From: Skermanella rosea
GTDB lineage: Bacteria; Pseudomonadota; Alphaproteobacteria; Azospirillales; Azospirillaceae
DNA: 64,000 nt
Direction: 5' to 3'
Assembly: GCF_016806835.2 (NCBI RefSeq)
Contig: NZ_CP086111.1
Location: forward strand, 3,837,471-3,901,470
In this document: piece after piece, positions 37,334 to 46,707 of the stretch
How the letters are laid out: each line of letters opens with the position of its first letter
Position numbering within the stretch: position 1 is the stretch's first letter
Program-made: the position numbers and the translations under genes
The notes under the pieces: model-generated
The model's database searches: none
What the model was told of the DNA's origin: nothing
Seen by the model: the letters and a program-made list of their open reading frames with translations, nothing else

Positions 37334-37348
37334 TGAGAATGAGTGTCA
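37334..37348 (-). promoter_or_regulatory. Fur box upstream of bfd
   Basis: TGAGAATGAGTGTCA matches the 7-1-7 Fur consensus TGATAAT-N-ATTATCA at 11 of 14 positions, with both outer TGA/TCA triplets intact. It lies 45-59 nt before the bfd ATG, a promoter-overlapping position. The same string fits the rhizobial TGA-N9-TCA iron-responsive operator of RirA. A Fur/Mur gene is present at 44944-45405. Confidence 0.6.
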
Positions 37349-37503
37349 ATCGCTTAGTTGATCGTAATCCGCCGTGGTCGAGATCGCCGCACTTGCCCAA
37401 ATCATAAGCGTGTCTTGAATGAACAGATCGCTAACGCGAAGCGTGAAAAAGGTCGGCGAATAAGGCCTAAAGCAAAAGTGACATAAGGGAGGTCCGACGA
37501 GCC

Positions 37504-38790
37504 ATGAGGAAAATTGTCGCGGCGGCGGCCCTGTCGTCTGCCCTCGTTTTCTCCGGCGCCGCCCATGCGCAGGACGATCCCGGAAAAGTCGCCATCTCGA
37601 TTTCCTGCGGCTCGGTCGGCATCGAATTCCAGGTCTGCAGCACCGGCGTCGAAGCCTGGGCCAAGGCCACCGGCCATCGGGTCCAGCTCGTCTCGACCCC
37701 GAACGACAGCAACGAGCGCCTGGCCCTGTACCAGCAACTGCTGGCCGCGAAATCCGGCGACATCGACGTCTTCCAGATCGACGTGGTGTGGCCCGGCATC
37801 CTCGCCAACCACCTGATCGACCTGCGCGAGCACATCGACCCCAAGGTGCTGGACCAGCATTTCGAGGCGATCGTGAAGAACGACATCGTCGACGACCGGC
37901 TGGTCGCCATGCCCTGGTTCACCGATGCCGGGCTGTTCTATTACCGCAAGGACCTGCTGGAGAAATACGGCCGGCCGCTGCCGGCCACCTGGCAGGAGAT
38001 GACGGAGACCGCCCGGATCATCCAGGAGGGCGAGCGGGCCGCCGGCAACGACCGGATGTGGGGATTCGTCTTCCAGGGCCGCGCGTTCGAGGGACTGACG
38101 GTCAACGCGCTGGAATGGCTGGACAGCTTCAACGCCGGCACTGTTGTCAACGAGCAGGGCGAGATCACGGTGAACAATCCGCGCGCCGCCGACGCGCTGA
38201 CGCTGGCGGCCTCCTGGGTCAACGACATAGCCCCGCAGGGCGTGATCAACTACAGCGAGGAGGAGGGCCGCGGCGTCTTCCAGTCCGGCAACGCCGTCTT
38301 CATGCGCAACTGGCCCTATGCCTGGCCGCTGCTGAACGCGGAGGACAGCCCCGTGCGCGGCAAGGTGGCGGTGGCCCAGCTTCCGAAGGGCGGGCCGGAC
38401 GGCAAGCACACCGCCACGCTGGGGGGCTGGCAGTTGGCCGTCTCCAAGTATTCGCAGCATCCGGAGGTCGCGGCCGACCTGGTCCGCTACCTGACCAGCC
38501 TGGAGGAGCAGAAGCGCCGGGCCGTGGTCGGCGGTTTCAACCCGACCATCGACGCCCTGTACAAGGACCAGGAGGTGCTGGCCGCCAACCCGTTCTTCGG
38601 CGACCTGTACGAGGTCTTCGTCAACGCGGTGGCGCGCCCGTCGCGGGTGACCGGCGTGCGCTACAACCAGGTCTCGGCGGAATTCTGGAACGCGGTCCAC
38701 GCGACGCTGTCCGGCCAGACCGACGCGAAGACAAGCCTGGCGGACCTGGAGCAAACGCTCGACCGGGTCAGCCGCGGCGGCCGGTGGTAG
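37504..38790 (+). CDS. thuE: Trehalose/alpha-glucoside ABC transporter binding protein
   Basis: This 428-residue type-I sugar-binding protein (MalE/ThuE-like) has a Sec signal peptide ending AAHAQDD. Recognisable parts are LYQQLLAAKSGDIDVFQIDVV, VAMPWFTDAGLFYYRKDLLEKYG, MWGFVFQGRAFEGLTVNALEW and MRNWPYAWPL. These resemble ThuE of rhizobia, which binds trehalose, maltose and sucrose. GGGAGG precedes the ATG by about 11 nt. It begins a five-gene operon with two permeases, an alpha-glucosidase and an ATPase. I see no LacI-type operator upstream. Confidence 0.88.
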   Translation: MRKIVAAAALSSALVFSGAAHAQDDPGKVAISISCGSVGIEFQVCSTGVEAWAKATGHRVQLVSTPNDSNERLALYQQLLAAKSGDIDVFQIDVVWPGILANHLIDLREHIDPKVLDQHFEAIVKNDIVDDRLVAMPWFTDAGLFYYRKDLLEKYGRPLPATWQEMTETARIIQEGERAAGNDRMWGFVFQGRAFEGLTVNALEWLDSFNAGTVVNEQGEITVNNPRAADALTLAASWVNDIAPQGVINYSEEEGRGVFQSGNAVFMRNWPYAWPLLNAEDSPVRGKVAVAQLPKGGPDGKHTATLGGWQLAVSKYSQHPEVAADLVRYLTSLEEQKRRAVVGGFNPTIDALYKDQEVLAANPFFGDLYEVFVNAVARPSRVTGVRYNQVSAEFWNAVHATLSGQTDAKTSLADLEQTLDRVSRGGRW

Positions 38791-38799
38791 GAGGCAAGG

Positions 38800-39759
38800 A
38801 TGACGACCGTATACGACGCGGGACGGGCCACGGCGCCGGCGGCGCGCGGCGGAGCCGCTTCCTCCCGGGGCTCCCTGCTGACCCGCCGGCGCCGCCGGGC
38901 GGCCTGGCTGTTCCTGGCGCCGATGATCCTGGTCCTGGCGCTGGTCGCGGGATGGCCGCTGTTGCGGACGATCTATTTCTCCTTCACCGACGCGACGCTG
39001 TACGACCTCGAATACCACGAGTTCATCGGCCTGCTGAACTTCTACTACCTGGCGATCGACCCGCACTGGTGGCGTGCGGTCTGGAACACGGTGTTCTTCG
39101 CGGTGGTGTCGGTCAGCATCGAGACGGTGCTGGGCATGGTCATCGCGCTGACGCTCAACGCGCACATGCCGGGCCGGGGCCTGCTGCGGGCGGCGATGCT
39201 GATCCCCTGGGCGATCCCAACGGTGGTCTCGGCCCAGATGTGGGGCTGGATGTACCACGACCTCTACGGCGTGATTAACGAGATCTTCCTGTTCGTCGGG
39301 CTGATCGACCAGCCGCGCGCCTGGATCGCCGACCCGGACCTGTCCATGTATGCCGTCATCGCGGTCGATGTCTGGAAGACCACGCCCTTCATGACCCTGC
39401 TGATCCTGGCGGCGCTCCAGCTGCTGCCCGGCGAGGTCTACGAGGCCGCCCGGGTGGACGGGATCAACCCGGTGAAGGTCTTCTTCAAGGTGACCCTGCC
39501 GCTGATCAAGCCGGCGCTGATGGTGGCGATCATCTTCCGCACGCTGGACGCGCTGCGCATCTTCGACCTGATGTATGTCCTGACCGGCAACAGTCGGGCG
39601 ACCGCGTCCATGTCGGTCTATGCGCGCCAGCAGCTGGTGGATTTCCAGGACGTCGGCTACGGCTCCGCCGCCTCCACCTTCCTGTTCCTGATCATCGCGG
39701 CCTTCACCGTGATCTATATCACCGTCGGCAAGGTGAACTTCGACCAGGGAGGCAAGTGA
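38800..39759 (+). CDS. thuF: Sugar ABC transporter permease, ThuF-like
   Basis: A 319-residue MalF-type inner-membrane permease with six main hydrophobic segments. The EAA motif is YEAARVDGINPVKVFFKVTLPLIKP (shown here only as its location near residue 220), followed by ALRIFDLMYVLTGN. A 35-residue Arg-rich N-terminal tail faces the cytoplasm. GGAGG is 6 nt before the ATG, 9 nt after thuE. It pairs with the next gene to form the pore. Confidence 0.9.
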   Translation: MTTVYDAGRATAPAARGGAASSRGSLLTRRRRRAAWLFLAPMILVLALVAGWPLLRTIYFSFTDATLYDLEYHEFIGLLNFYYLAIDPHWWRAVWNTVFFAVVSVSIETVLGMVIALTLNAHMPGRGLLRAAMLIPWAIPTVVSAQMWGWMYHDLYGVINEIFLFVGLIDQPRAWIADPDLSMYAVIAVDVWKTTPFMTLLILAALQLLPGEVYEAARVDGINPVKVFFKVTLPLIKPALMVAIIFRTLDALRIFDLMYVLTGNSRATASMSVYARQQLVDFQDVGYGSAASTFLFLIIAAFTVIYITVGKVNFDQGGK

Positions 39760-39762
39760 GCC

Positions 39763-40596
<834 letters not shown>

Positions 40597-40623
40597 CGGG
40601 GCGATGTGGGGAGGGAACCGACC

Positions 40624-42264
40624 ATGACGGAATGGTGGCGCGGCGGGGTGATCTACCAGATCTATCCGCGCAGCTTCAGGGACAGCGACGGCGACGGGAT
40701 CGGCGACCTGCGCGGCATCGCCGAGAAGCTGGACCATGTCGCCGGCCTGGGGGTGGACGGGATCTGGCTGTGCCCCTTCTTCAAGTCGCCGATGAAGGAT
40801 TTCGGCTACGACGTGGAGGACTACCGCGCCGTCGATCCCATGTTCGGCACGCTGGAGGATTTCGACCAACTGCTGGCCCGCGCCCACGATCTGGGCCTGC
40901 GCGTCATCATCGACATGGTGCTCAGCCACACCTCCGACCTGCACCCCTGGTTCCTGGAAAGCCGGGAGTCGCGCGACAATCCGCGGGCGGACTGGTACGT
41001 CTGGGCCGACGCCCGGCCGGACGGCACCCCGCCGAACAACTGGCTGTCGGTGTTCGGCGGGTCCGCCTGGGCGTGGGAGCCCCGGCGCAACCAGTATTAC
41101 CTGCACAATTTCCTGACCAGCCAGCCCGACCTGAACCTGCACGACGGGCAGGTCCAGGACGCCGTGCTGGATGCCTGCCGGTTCTGGCTGGACCGGGGCG
41201 TCGACGGCTTCCGGCTGGATACCGCCAACTTCTACATGCACGACCCCGAGCTGCGCGACAACCCGCCCCGGCCGAGCGGGTCCGGCGCGCTGGAAGGCGT
41301 CGCCTCGGTCAATCCCTACGGCATGCAGCGGCATGTCTACGACAAGTCGCGGCCGGAGAATCTGGAGTTCCTGCGCCGGCTGCGCGCCCTGATGGACCGC
41401 TATCCCGGCACCATGACCGTCGCCGAGGTGCATGACGACGACAGCACGATGCGGAGCGCCGAGTATGTCGGCTCCCCCGACCTGCTGCACACGGCCTACG
41501 GCTTCACGCTGCTGACCGAGCGGTTCGGCGCCGGGGTGATCCGGGGGGCGCTGGAGTCCTTCGAGCGGCAGCCGGGCCGGGGCTGGCCGGCCTGGGCGTT
41601 CGGCAACCACGACGTGATCCGGCCGGTCACCCGCTGGGGCCGGGGCGACGGGGGCGATGCTTTCGCCAAGCTGCTGGTCGCCCTGCTCTGCTCGGTCCGG
41701 GGCACCGCCTTCCTTTACGAGGGGGAGGAGCTGGGCCTGCCGGAGGCAGACGTGCCCTATGAGAGGATCCGGGACCCCTACGGCCTGCCGTTCTATCCCC
41801 GCTACAAGGGGCGCGACGGCTGCCGAACGCCGATGCCCTGGCGGCACGACCATCCGGCCGGCGGGTTCACCGACGGCACGGCCGAGCCCTGGCTTCCGGT
41901 GCCGGAGGAGCATCTGCGCCGCGCGGTGTCGGTCCAGGACGGCGATCCCGGCAGCGTGCTGAACTTCACCCGCGGCTTCCTGCGCTGGCGGCGGGAGCAT
42001 CCGGCGCTGGTGACCGGCGATATCCGCTTCATCGACGCGCCGGAGCCGGTGATCGCCTTCGTCCGGAGCGGCGGCGGCGAGGAGGTGCTGGCGGCCTTCA
42101 ACCTGGGCGGGGAACCGGCGGCGCTGGAGGCGCCGGGCGGGGTGGAGGCTCTGTCCGGCCATGGGCCTACCGGCACCCTGGACGGAGGGAGAATCCGGCT
42201 GCCGGGGTACGGCGCCTTCCTGGGGCGCCTATCGGGGACCGATAATAAAACGACGGGAGGGTAA
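40624..42264 (+). CDS. aglA: GH13 alpha-glucosidase
   Basis: This 546-residue glycoside hydrolase family 13 enzyme should hydrolyse imported trehalose, maltose or sucrose-type alpha-glucosides in the cytoplasm. The four GH13 regions are DMVLSHTS (region I), DGFRLDTANFY with the nucleophile Asp near 198, VAEVHDDD with the acid Glu near 269, and FGNHDVIRP (region IV). There is no signal peptide. ATG 40624 has GGGAGGG 8 nt upstream. It shares the transporter operon. An exact choice among alpha-glucosidase, oligo-1,6-glucosidase and trehalose-active enzymes cannot be made by eye. Confidence 0.9.
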   Translation: MTEWWRGGVIYQIYPRSFRDSDGDGIGDLRGIAEKLDHVAGLGVDGIWLCPFFKSPMKDFGYDVEDYRAVDPMFGTLEDFDQLLARAHDLGLRVIIDMVLSHTSDLHPWFLESRESRDNPRADWYVWADARPDGTPPNNWLSVFGGSAWAWEPRRNQYYLHNFLTSQPDLNLHDGQVQDAVLDACRFWLDRGVDGFRLDTANFYMHDPELRDNPPRPSGSGALEGVASVNPYGMQRHVYDKSRPENLEFLRRLRALMDRYPGTMTVAEVHDDDSTMRSAEYVGSPDLLHTAYGFTLLTERFGAGVIRGALESFERQPGRGWPAWAFGNHDVIRPVTRWGRGDGGDAFAKLLVALLCSVRGTAFLYEGEELGLPEADVPYERIRDPYGLPFYPRYKGRDGCRTPMPWRHDHPAGGFTDGTAEPWLPVPEEHLRRAVSVQDGDPGSVLNFTRGFLRWRREHPALVTGDIRFIDAPEPVIAFVRSGGGEEVLAAFNLGGEPAALEAPGGVEALSGHGPTGTLDGGRIRLPGYGAFLGRLSGTDNKTTGG

Positions 42265-42271
42265 TCCGCCA

Positions 42272-43420
42272 ATGGCCGACGTCACGCTGCGCGACGTGCG
42301 CAAATCCTTCGGTGGCCTTGAAATCATCCATGGCGTCGATCTCGACATCAAGGACAACGAGTTCACCGTGTTCGTCGGCCCCTCGGGCTGCGGCAAGTCC
42401 ACCCTGCTGCGCTTGATCGCGGGGCTGGAGGACATCACCAGCGGCGAGATGACCATCGACGGCGTCCGGGTCAACGACCTGCCGCCCAAGGAGCGCGGCA
42501 TCTCCATGGTGTTCCAGAGCTATGCGCTCTACCCGCACATGACCGTGTACGACAACATGGCGTTCGGCCTGAAGCTGGCCAATTCCGGCAAGGAGGCGAT
42601 CGACGCCAAGGTGCGGGAGGCGGCCCGCATCCTCCAGATCGAGAACCTGCTGACCCGCAAGCCGCGCGAGCTGTCCGGCGGCCAGCGCCAGCGGGTCGCG
42701 ATCGGCCGGGCGATCGTGCGGGAGCCCAAGGTCTTCCTGTTCGACGAGCCGCTGTCCAACCTGGACGCGGCGCTGCGGGTGCAGATGCGGATCGAGCTGG
42801 CGAAGCTGAAGGAGGACCTGAACGCCACGATGGTCTATGTCACCCACGACCAGGTCGAGGCCATGACGCTGGCCAACAAGATCGTCGTGCTCCGGGCCGG
42901 GCACGTGGAGCAGGTCGGCTCCCCGCTGGAGCTGTACCACCACCCGCGCAACCTGTTCGTCGCGGGCTTCATCGGCAGCCCGAAGATGAACTTCATCGAG
43001 ACGACGGCGAGCGGGATCGACCGCGACAGCGCCACGGTCCAGATCCCCGGCGGCGGCGCCCTGACGGTCCCCGCCCAGTCGGCCGGCCTGGCGCCCGGCG
43101 CCCCGGTGACGCTGGGCGTCCGCCCGGAGCATCTGGTCGCGGGGGACTCCCAAGGTGGCGGGGGCGACGCCGTGATGGACGGCAAGGTCTTCGTGGTCGA
43201 GCGTCTGGGCGGCGAGACCTATTGCCATGTCAGGACCGCGGACGGCCAGTCGATCGTGCTGCGCACCGGCGGAGAGGACACCGTCCGCCCCGGCGAGCAG
43301 ATCCGCATCGGCATCCCCGCCGGCGCCTGCCGCCTGTTCGACCGCGACGGCATGGCCCTGGACCGGCTGGAACGCCACCCCATGGCCGACCAGGAGATGC
43401 CCCGGCACGCGCATGCGTGA
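42272..43420 (+). CDS. thuK: Sugar ABC transporter ATPase (MsmK/UgpC/ThuK-like)
   Basis: This 382-residue ATPase powers the ThuFG pore. Walker A GPSGCGKST (about 38), signature LSGGQRQRVAIGRA (about 133), Walker B FLFDEPLSNLDAAL and the switch THDQVEAMTL are all intact. The C-terminal third is the MalK-like regulatory domain with TOBE segments (GVRPEHL). It starts 7 nt after aglA and completes the operon. The protein ends with a His-rich tail (RHAHA). Confidence 0.92.
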   Translation: MADVTLRDVRKSFGGLEIIHGVDLDIKDNEFTVFVGPSGCGKSTLLRLIAGLEDITSGEMTIDGVRVNDLPPKERGISMVFQSYALYPHMTVYDNMAFGLKLANSGKEAIDAKVREAARILQIENLLTRKPRELSGGQRQRVAIGRAIVREPKVFLFDEPLSNLDAALRVQMRIELAKLKEDLNATMVYVTHDQVEAMTLANKIVVLRAGHVEQVGSPLELYHHPRNLFVAGFIGSPKMNFIETTASGIDRDSATVQIPGGGALTVPAQSAGLAPGAPVTLGVRPEHLVAGDSQGGGGDAVMDGKVFVVERLGGETYCHVRTADGQSIVLRTGGEDTVRPGEQIRIGIPAGACRLFDRDGMALDRLERHPMADQEMPRHAHA

Positions 43421-43498
43421 GGGGGGGCCGGAGGTTATCGTCGCCGCAACGGCCTTGGAAGGCGAGGTGTAGGTGCTGGCATGAGCTCCTTCATCATC

Positions 43499-43580
43499 AT
43501 GACCGGACTTGATCCGGTCATCCACGCGCGGACTTCCTCCCGCCGGTTTGCGCGTGGATGCGCGGGTCAAGCCCGCGCAT
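43499..43580. repeat. REP-like element: three adjacent hairpins
   Basis: Three perfect inverted repeats abut. ATGACCGGA-N5-TCCGGTCAT lies at 43499-43521, CCACGCGC-N20-GCGCGTGG at 43522-43557 and ATGCGCGGG-N5-CCCGCGCAT at 43558-43580. The outer two have the same architecture (9-bp stem, loops CTTGA and TCAAG, which are complements of each other). This is the look of a dispersed palindromic (REP/BIME-type) element. It sits 78 nt after the thu operon, so it may also stabilise or end that transcript. The rest of 43421-43692 shows no gene. Confidence 0.75.
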
Positions 43581-43692
43581 GAAGGGAAAAAGGGGTTCGC
43601 AGAAGGAGAACAATTCCCAGCGCCGCGATCATGGTGCCCAGCAGCCGTGGAACAGTCCTTCGGAACGATTGATCGCGGCGGGCGGCTGGGCT

Positions 43693-44694
43693 ATGCGGGT
43701 TGACCGTCTGTCAGGAGCCTGGAGCACCGTGGAAGACCCATCACCGCAGCCCGATCCACTGACCGGTCCATCGGCCGAAACCCCGGGCGAGCCGCTGGGC
43801 ATGACCGGGTATCTGGCGCCCGAGGGGTTCGTGGACGACCTGATCGCCGAGTTGGGGGACGTCGCCGAGGTGCATGACCGGCTGGTCTTCGCGCCCGGTC
43901 CGGCGCGGCCGGTGAGCTGGGTTGAGAATGTCTGGTACGACCCGGTGCGCCTGCCGGTCGCGTCGATCAAGTCGGCGGCGCGGGAGCTGCGGGGCATCCA
44001 GCGGAACTGGGCGCTGTGGCCCGGGCCGCACAACGGGCGGGCCAAGCTGATCCAGGACCAGCTTCCCCATGTCTCGGCAAAGCCGCTGGTCTTCCCCTCC
44101 CCGGCCCCGACGGCGCCGCTGGGATCGTGGATGATGGAGAGCGCGACGTCGCTGATCGCGTCGGCGCGCTGCTCCAGCCCGTTCCGGCACGGCGCGGTCG
44201 AGTTCGAGGAGAACAGGACCGTGCCGCCGACCCGGGCCTACCTGAAGCTCTGGGAGGCGCTGACCCTGGCCGGCCGCATGCCAGGTCCCGGGTCGCTGGC
44301 GATGGACCTGGGCTCCTGCCCCGGCGGCTGGACCTGGGTGCTGCACGAGCTGGGTGCCCGGGTCATCAGCGTGGACAAGGCGCCGCTGGCGCCGCACATC
44401 GCGGCGCTGCCGCGGGTCGATTACCGCCAGCAGAGCGCCTTCGCCCTGACCCCGTCGGAGATCGGGCCGGTGGACTGGCTGTGCTCGGACGTGATCTGCT
44501 ATCCGGAGCGCCTGCTGCGGCTGGTCCGCGAGTGGGTGGACAGCGGCCTGTGCCGCAACTTCATCTGCACCATCAAGTTCCAGGGTCCGACCGACCATGC
44601 GGCGACCCGCGAGTTCGCGTCGATCCCCGGCAGCCGCGTCGTCCACCTGCACCACAACAAGCACGAGCTGACCTGGATGCTGGTCAGTGCATGA
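43693..44694 (+). CDS. FtsJ-fold SAM-dependent rRNA methyltransferase, RlmM-like
   Basis: A 333-residue protein. The N-terminal half resembles the substrate-binding region of RlmM, and the C-terminal half is a Rossmann methyltransferase with motif I MDLGSCPGGWTWVLHELGA, VISVDKAPL, DWLCSDVICYPERLL and the catalytic-lysine strand FICTIKFQG. The layout fits COG2933-type 23S rRNA 2'-O-ribose methyltransferases. The start is uncertain; ATG 43693 is the first plausible one, and ATG 43801 is an alternative. The end overlaps a small convergent gene by 11 nt. Confidence 0.78.
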   Translation: MRVDRLSGAWSTVEDPSPQPDPLTGPSAETPGEPLGMTGYLAPEGFVDDLIAELGDVAEVHDRLVFAPGPARPVSWVENVWYDPVRLPVASIKSAARELRGIQRNWALWPGPHNGRAKLIQDQLPHVSAKPLVFPSPAPTAPLGSWMMESATSLIASARCSSPFRHGAVEFEENRTVPPTRAYLKLWEALTLAGRMPGPGSLAMDLGSCPGGWTWVLHELGARVISVDKAPLAPHIAALPRVDYRQQSAFALTPSEIGPVDWLCSDVICYPERLLRLVREWVDSGLCRNFICTIKFQGPTDHAATREFASIPGSRVVHLHHNKHELTWMLVSA

Positions 44695-44908
44695 CGCCGT
44701 CCCACACCCATTCCGCCACGGTCAGCTCGGCCTGCCGGGGCATGGTGCCGGGATGATGGTAGCGGTAGACCGCCAGCGCCGCCTCGAAGGCGTAGCGTTC
44801 CGGCTGGCCGCAACGGCGCAGCTCGCTGTAGGCGCGCTGGACCGCGGGGCGGCAGCAGGACGATTCCTCGCCGCAGACCGACATCTTCTTGGAGGGGTTC
44901 TCGCTCAT
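44684..44908 (-). CDS. Small conserved protein, cysteine-bearing
   Basis: A 74-residue soluble protein with three cysteines near the N terminus (VCGEESSCCRPAVQRAY) and a fourth in LRRCGQPERYAFEAALAVYRYHHPG. The latter block and the C-terminal VAEWVWDGVMH look conserved. GGAGCGAG precedes the ATG. It lies 35 nt downstream of fur on the same strand, so it may be co-transcribed and iron- or metal-linked. The function is not recognised. Confidence 0.65.
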   Translation of the reverse strand: MSENPSKKMSVCGEESSCCRPAVQRAYSELRRCGQPERYAFEAALAVYRYHHPGTMPRQAELTVAEWVWDGVMH

Positions 44909-44943
44909 CGCTCGCTCCGCCGGAATGGGATACTGGGCCTCGG

Positions 44944-45405
44944 TTACTTGGCGCCGTGCCGCGCGGAGCCTTCCAGCGGCACGCCGTAGAGTTCAAGCCG
45001 GTGGCCGAGGAGCTTGTAGCCCAGTTCCCCGGCGATACGCTGCTTGATCGCTTCCAGCTCGTCGCAATTGAACTCGACCACCTCGCCCGACTGGACGTCG
45101 ATCAGGTGATGGTGGTGCTCGTCGCGCGCTTCCTCGAAACGGGCGCGGCCGTCGCCGAAATCGAGCCGCTCGATGACGCCGGCATCCTCCAGCAGCCGCA
45201 CGGTCCTGTAGACCGTCGCGATGCTGATCCGGCCGTCGATGTCCGCCGCCCGCTTGAAGACCTGCTCGACGTCGGGATGGTCCGTCGCGACCGACAGCAC
45301 GCGCGAGATGACGCGCCGCTGCTCGGTCATCTTCAGTCCCTTCTCGACGCAGAGCTGCTCCAGGCGCGACAGCATGCAGGCTTCGTTCTTCGGCGCTCTC
45401 GTCAT
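44944..45405 (-). CDS. fur: Fur-family metalloregulator (Fur/Mur type)
   Basis: This 153-residue winged-helix repressor controls iron or manganese genes. The DNA-binding helix region (ISIATVYRTVRLLEDAGVIERL) and metal-binding block DEHHHHLIDVQSGEVVEF are typical of alphaproteobacterial Fur/Mur. C-terminal CxxC zinc cysteines are absent, as in that subgroup. It lacks the N-terminal heme motif expected of Irr. A Fur-type box upstream of bfd in this window is a likely target. Whether it senses Fe or Mn cannot be read from sequence. Confidence 0.9.
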   Translation of the reverse strand: MTRAPKNEACMLSRLEQLCVEKGLKMTEQRRVISRVLSVATDHPDVEQVFKRAADIDGRISIATVYRTVRLLEDAGVIERLDFGDGRARFEEARDEHHHHLIDVQSGEVVEFNCDELEAIKQRIAGELGYKLLGHRLELYGVPLEGSARHGAK

Positions 45406-45565
45406 GATCCATCCATGCCGTCACACGGCCCGGTCACCGGGAAGTGATAGACCGGGGCATGGCTTAAATCATAGGCCCAGAACGCGGCGGCGCGCCAGTC
45501 CGTGTACCCGTGGTTGCCCGTGCGACCGATTCCCGCACTGCACCGGAGGCTGCGCCCCCTTCCGG

Positions 45566-46435
45566 TCAGCCGAACAGGGCGTCGATCGCGGACTGGTTCA
45601 ACGGATGGGGCGGCTCCTCCTCCCCCTCGGGCTCGGCGGCCGCGGCGGGCGGGCTTTTCCGGGCCGGAGCAGGGGAAGCGTCGGGACTCCCGCCCAGGGC
45701 GGCGGCGACCGCGGGGGGAGCGGTCGCCAGCCCGGCCATCAGGTCGTCCACCTCGTTCTGGCGGATGCCGTCCAGGGAGGGTCCGTGGAGCAGATGCGCG
45801 TCGGGCCGGGTGTCCACCGGCTCGCGCGGCACGTCCTCAGCCCTGATGTTGTCCACGCCCCAGATGGAGATCATGGAGCCGATGCGCTGCTCTATGTAGC
45901 GCAGGACGTTGATGACCTTGGTCGTCCGCTGCCCGGTCAGGTCCTGGAACGAGCAGGCGGTGAAGATCTCCATCACCTCGCCCTCGATCCGGGAATAGAG
46001 CTCCGCCGTGTCGGCGCCTTCCCGCAGCTTGCCGATCATGTCGAGGATGCGCTCGGCCGAGGTCAGGATGTCCGAGGAGGCGCGCTCGGTCGAGACGATG
46101 ATCGCGTCCAGCTCGTTGGTGGCGGTGGAGAAGCGGTCGTTGCCGTCCTCGGTCGGGCGCAGGGCCGCGATCTCCCGCCGGGCATGGGAGATGGTGGCGC
46201 TCATGTCCTGAAGCTCGTGGCGCAGGACCTGGACGCGGTTGACCATGTTGTTGGCGTCGGCCTGCTGCTTCCAGAGATCGCGCAGCTCGGCGACCAGCGA
46301 CCGGACCTCCTCCGCGACGCCGGTCTGGGCGCGCCGGGTGTGCTCGCGCAGGAAGAGGCGCCCCCGCGGCGTCCGCGAAATGAACTCCTCGATCTGCTGG
46401 AAATCGCCCTCGGGCAGATGCCCACCTTCAGTCAT
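45566..46435 (-). CDS. cheZ: CheY-P phosphatase CheZ
   Basis: A 289-residue helical CheZ-family protein. The active region carries FTACSFQDLTGQRTTKVINVL, with the catalytic Gln in SFQDLTGQR. N-terminal helices show heptads (VRSLVAELRDLWKQQADANN). ATG 46435 is preferred because GGAGG lies 7 nt upstream. The C terminus has a Pro/Ala-rich linker and ends LNQSAIDALFG, resembling CheY-binding peptides; an earlier NEVDDLMAGL is similar. It should dephosphorylate CheY-P to reset flagellar rotation, and it matches the globin chemoreceptor elsewhere in the window. Confidence 0.88.
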   Translation of the reverse strand: MTEGGHLPEGDFQQIEEFISRTPRGRLFLREHTRRAQTGVAEEVRSLVAELRDLWKQQADANNMVNRVQVLRHELQDMSATISHARREIAALRPTEDGNDRFSTATNELDAIIVSTERASSDILTSAERILDMIGKLREGADTAELYSRIEGEVMEIFTACSFQDLTGQRTTKVINVLRYIEQRIGSMISIWGVDNIRAEDVPREPVDTRPDAHLLHGPSLDGIRQNEVDDLMAGLATAPPAVAAALGGSPDASPAPARKSPPAAAAEPEGEEEPPHPLNQSAIDALFG

Positions 46436-46707
46436 GACCATCCTCCAGGCCCATCGACCGCATCCGCAGCCGGTCGAACAGGTCAGTTCATAAAGCTCCC
46501 ACCCGAAGAGGTAATCAATATTCTCCAGGGCGTCGCAAGTGGAAATCTTCTTGGACCGCGTGTGAAGACGGTCTTTCAGCATAGGCATCGGCCACAGGTC
46601 CGGCGGCAGCACCGGCCGGTCCGCGCGCGTTTCGGTCACAGTTTCAGCGTTTTTTAATCGAGCTCCATTAGGTTGCAGAATCGTACGCTGCATGCGGGGT
46701 TCGACGG

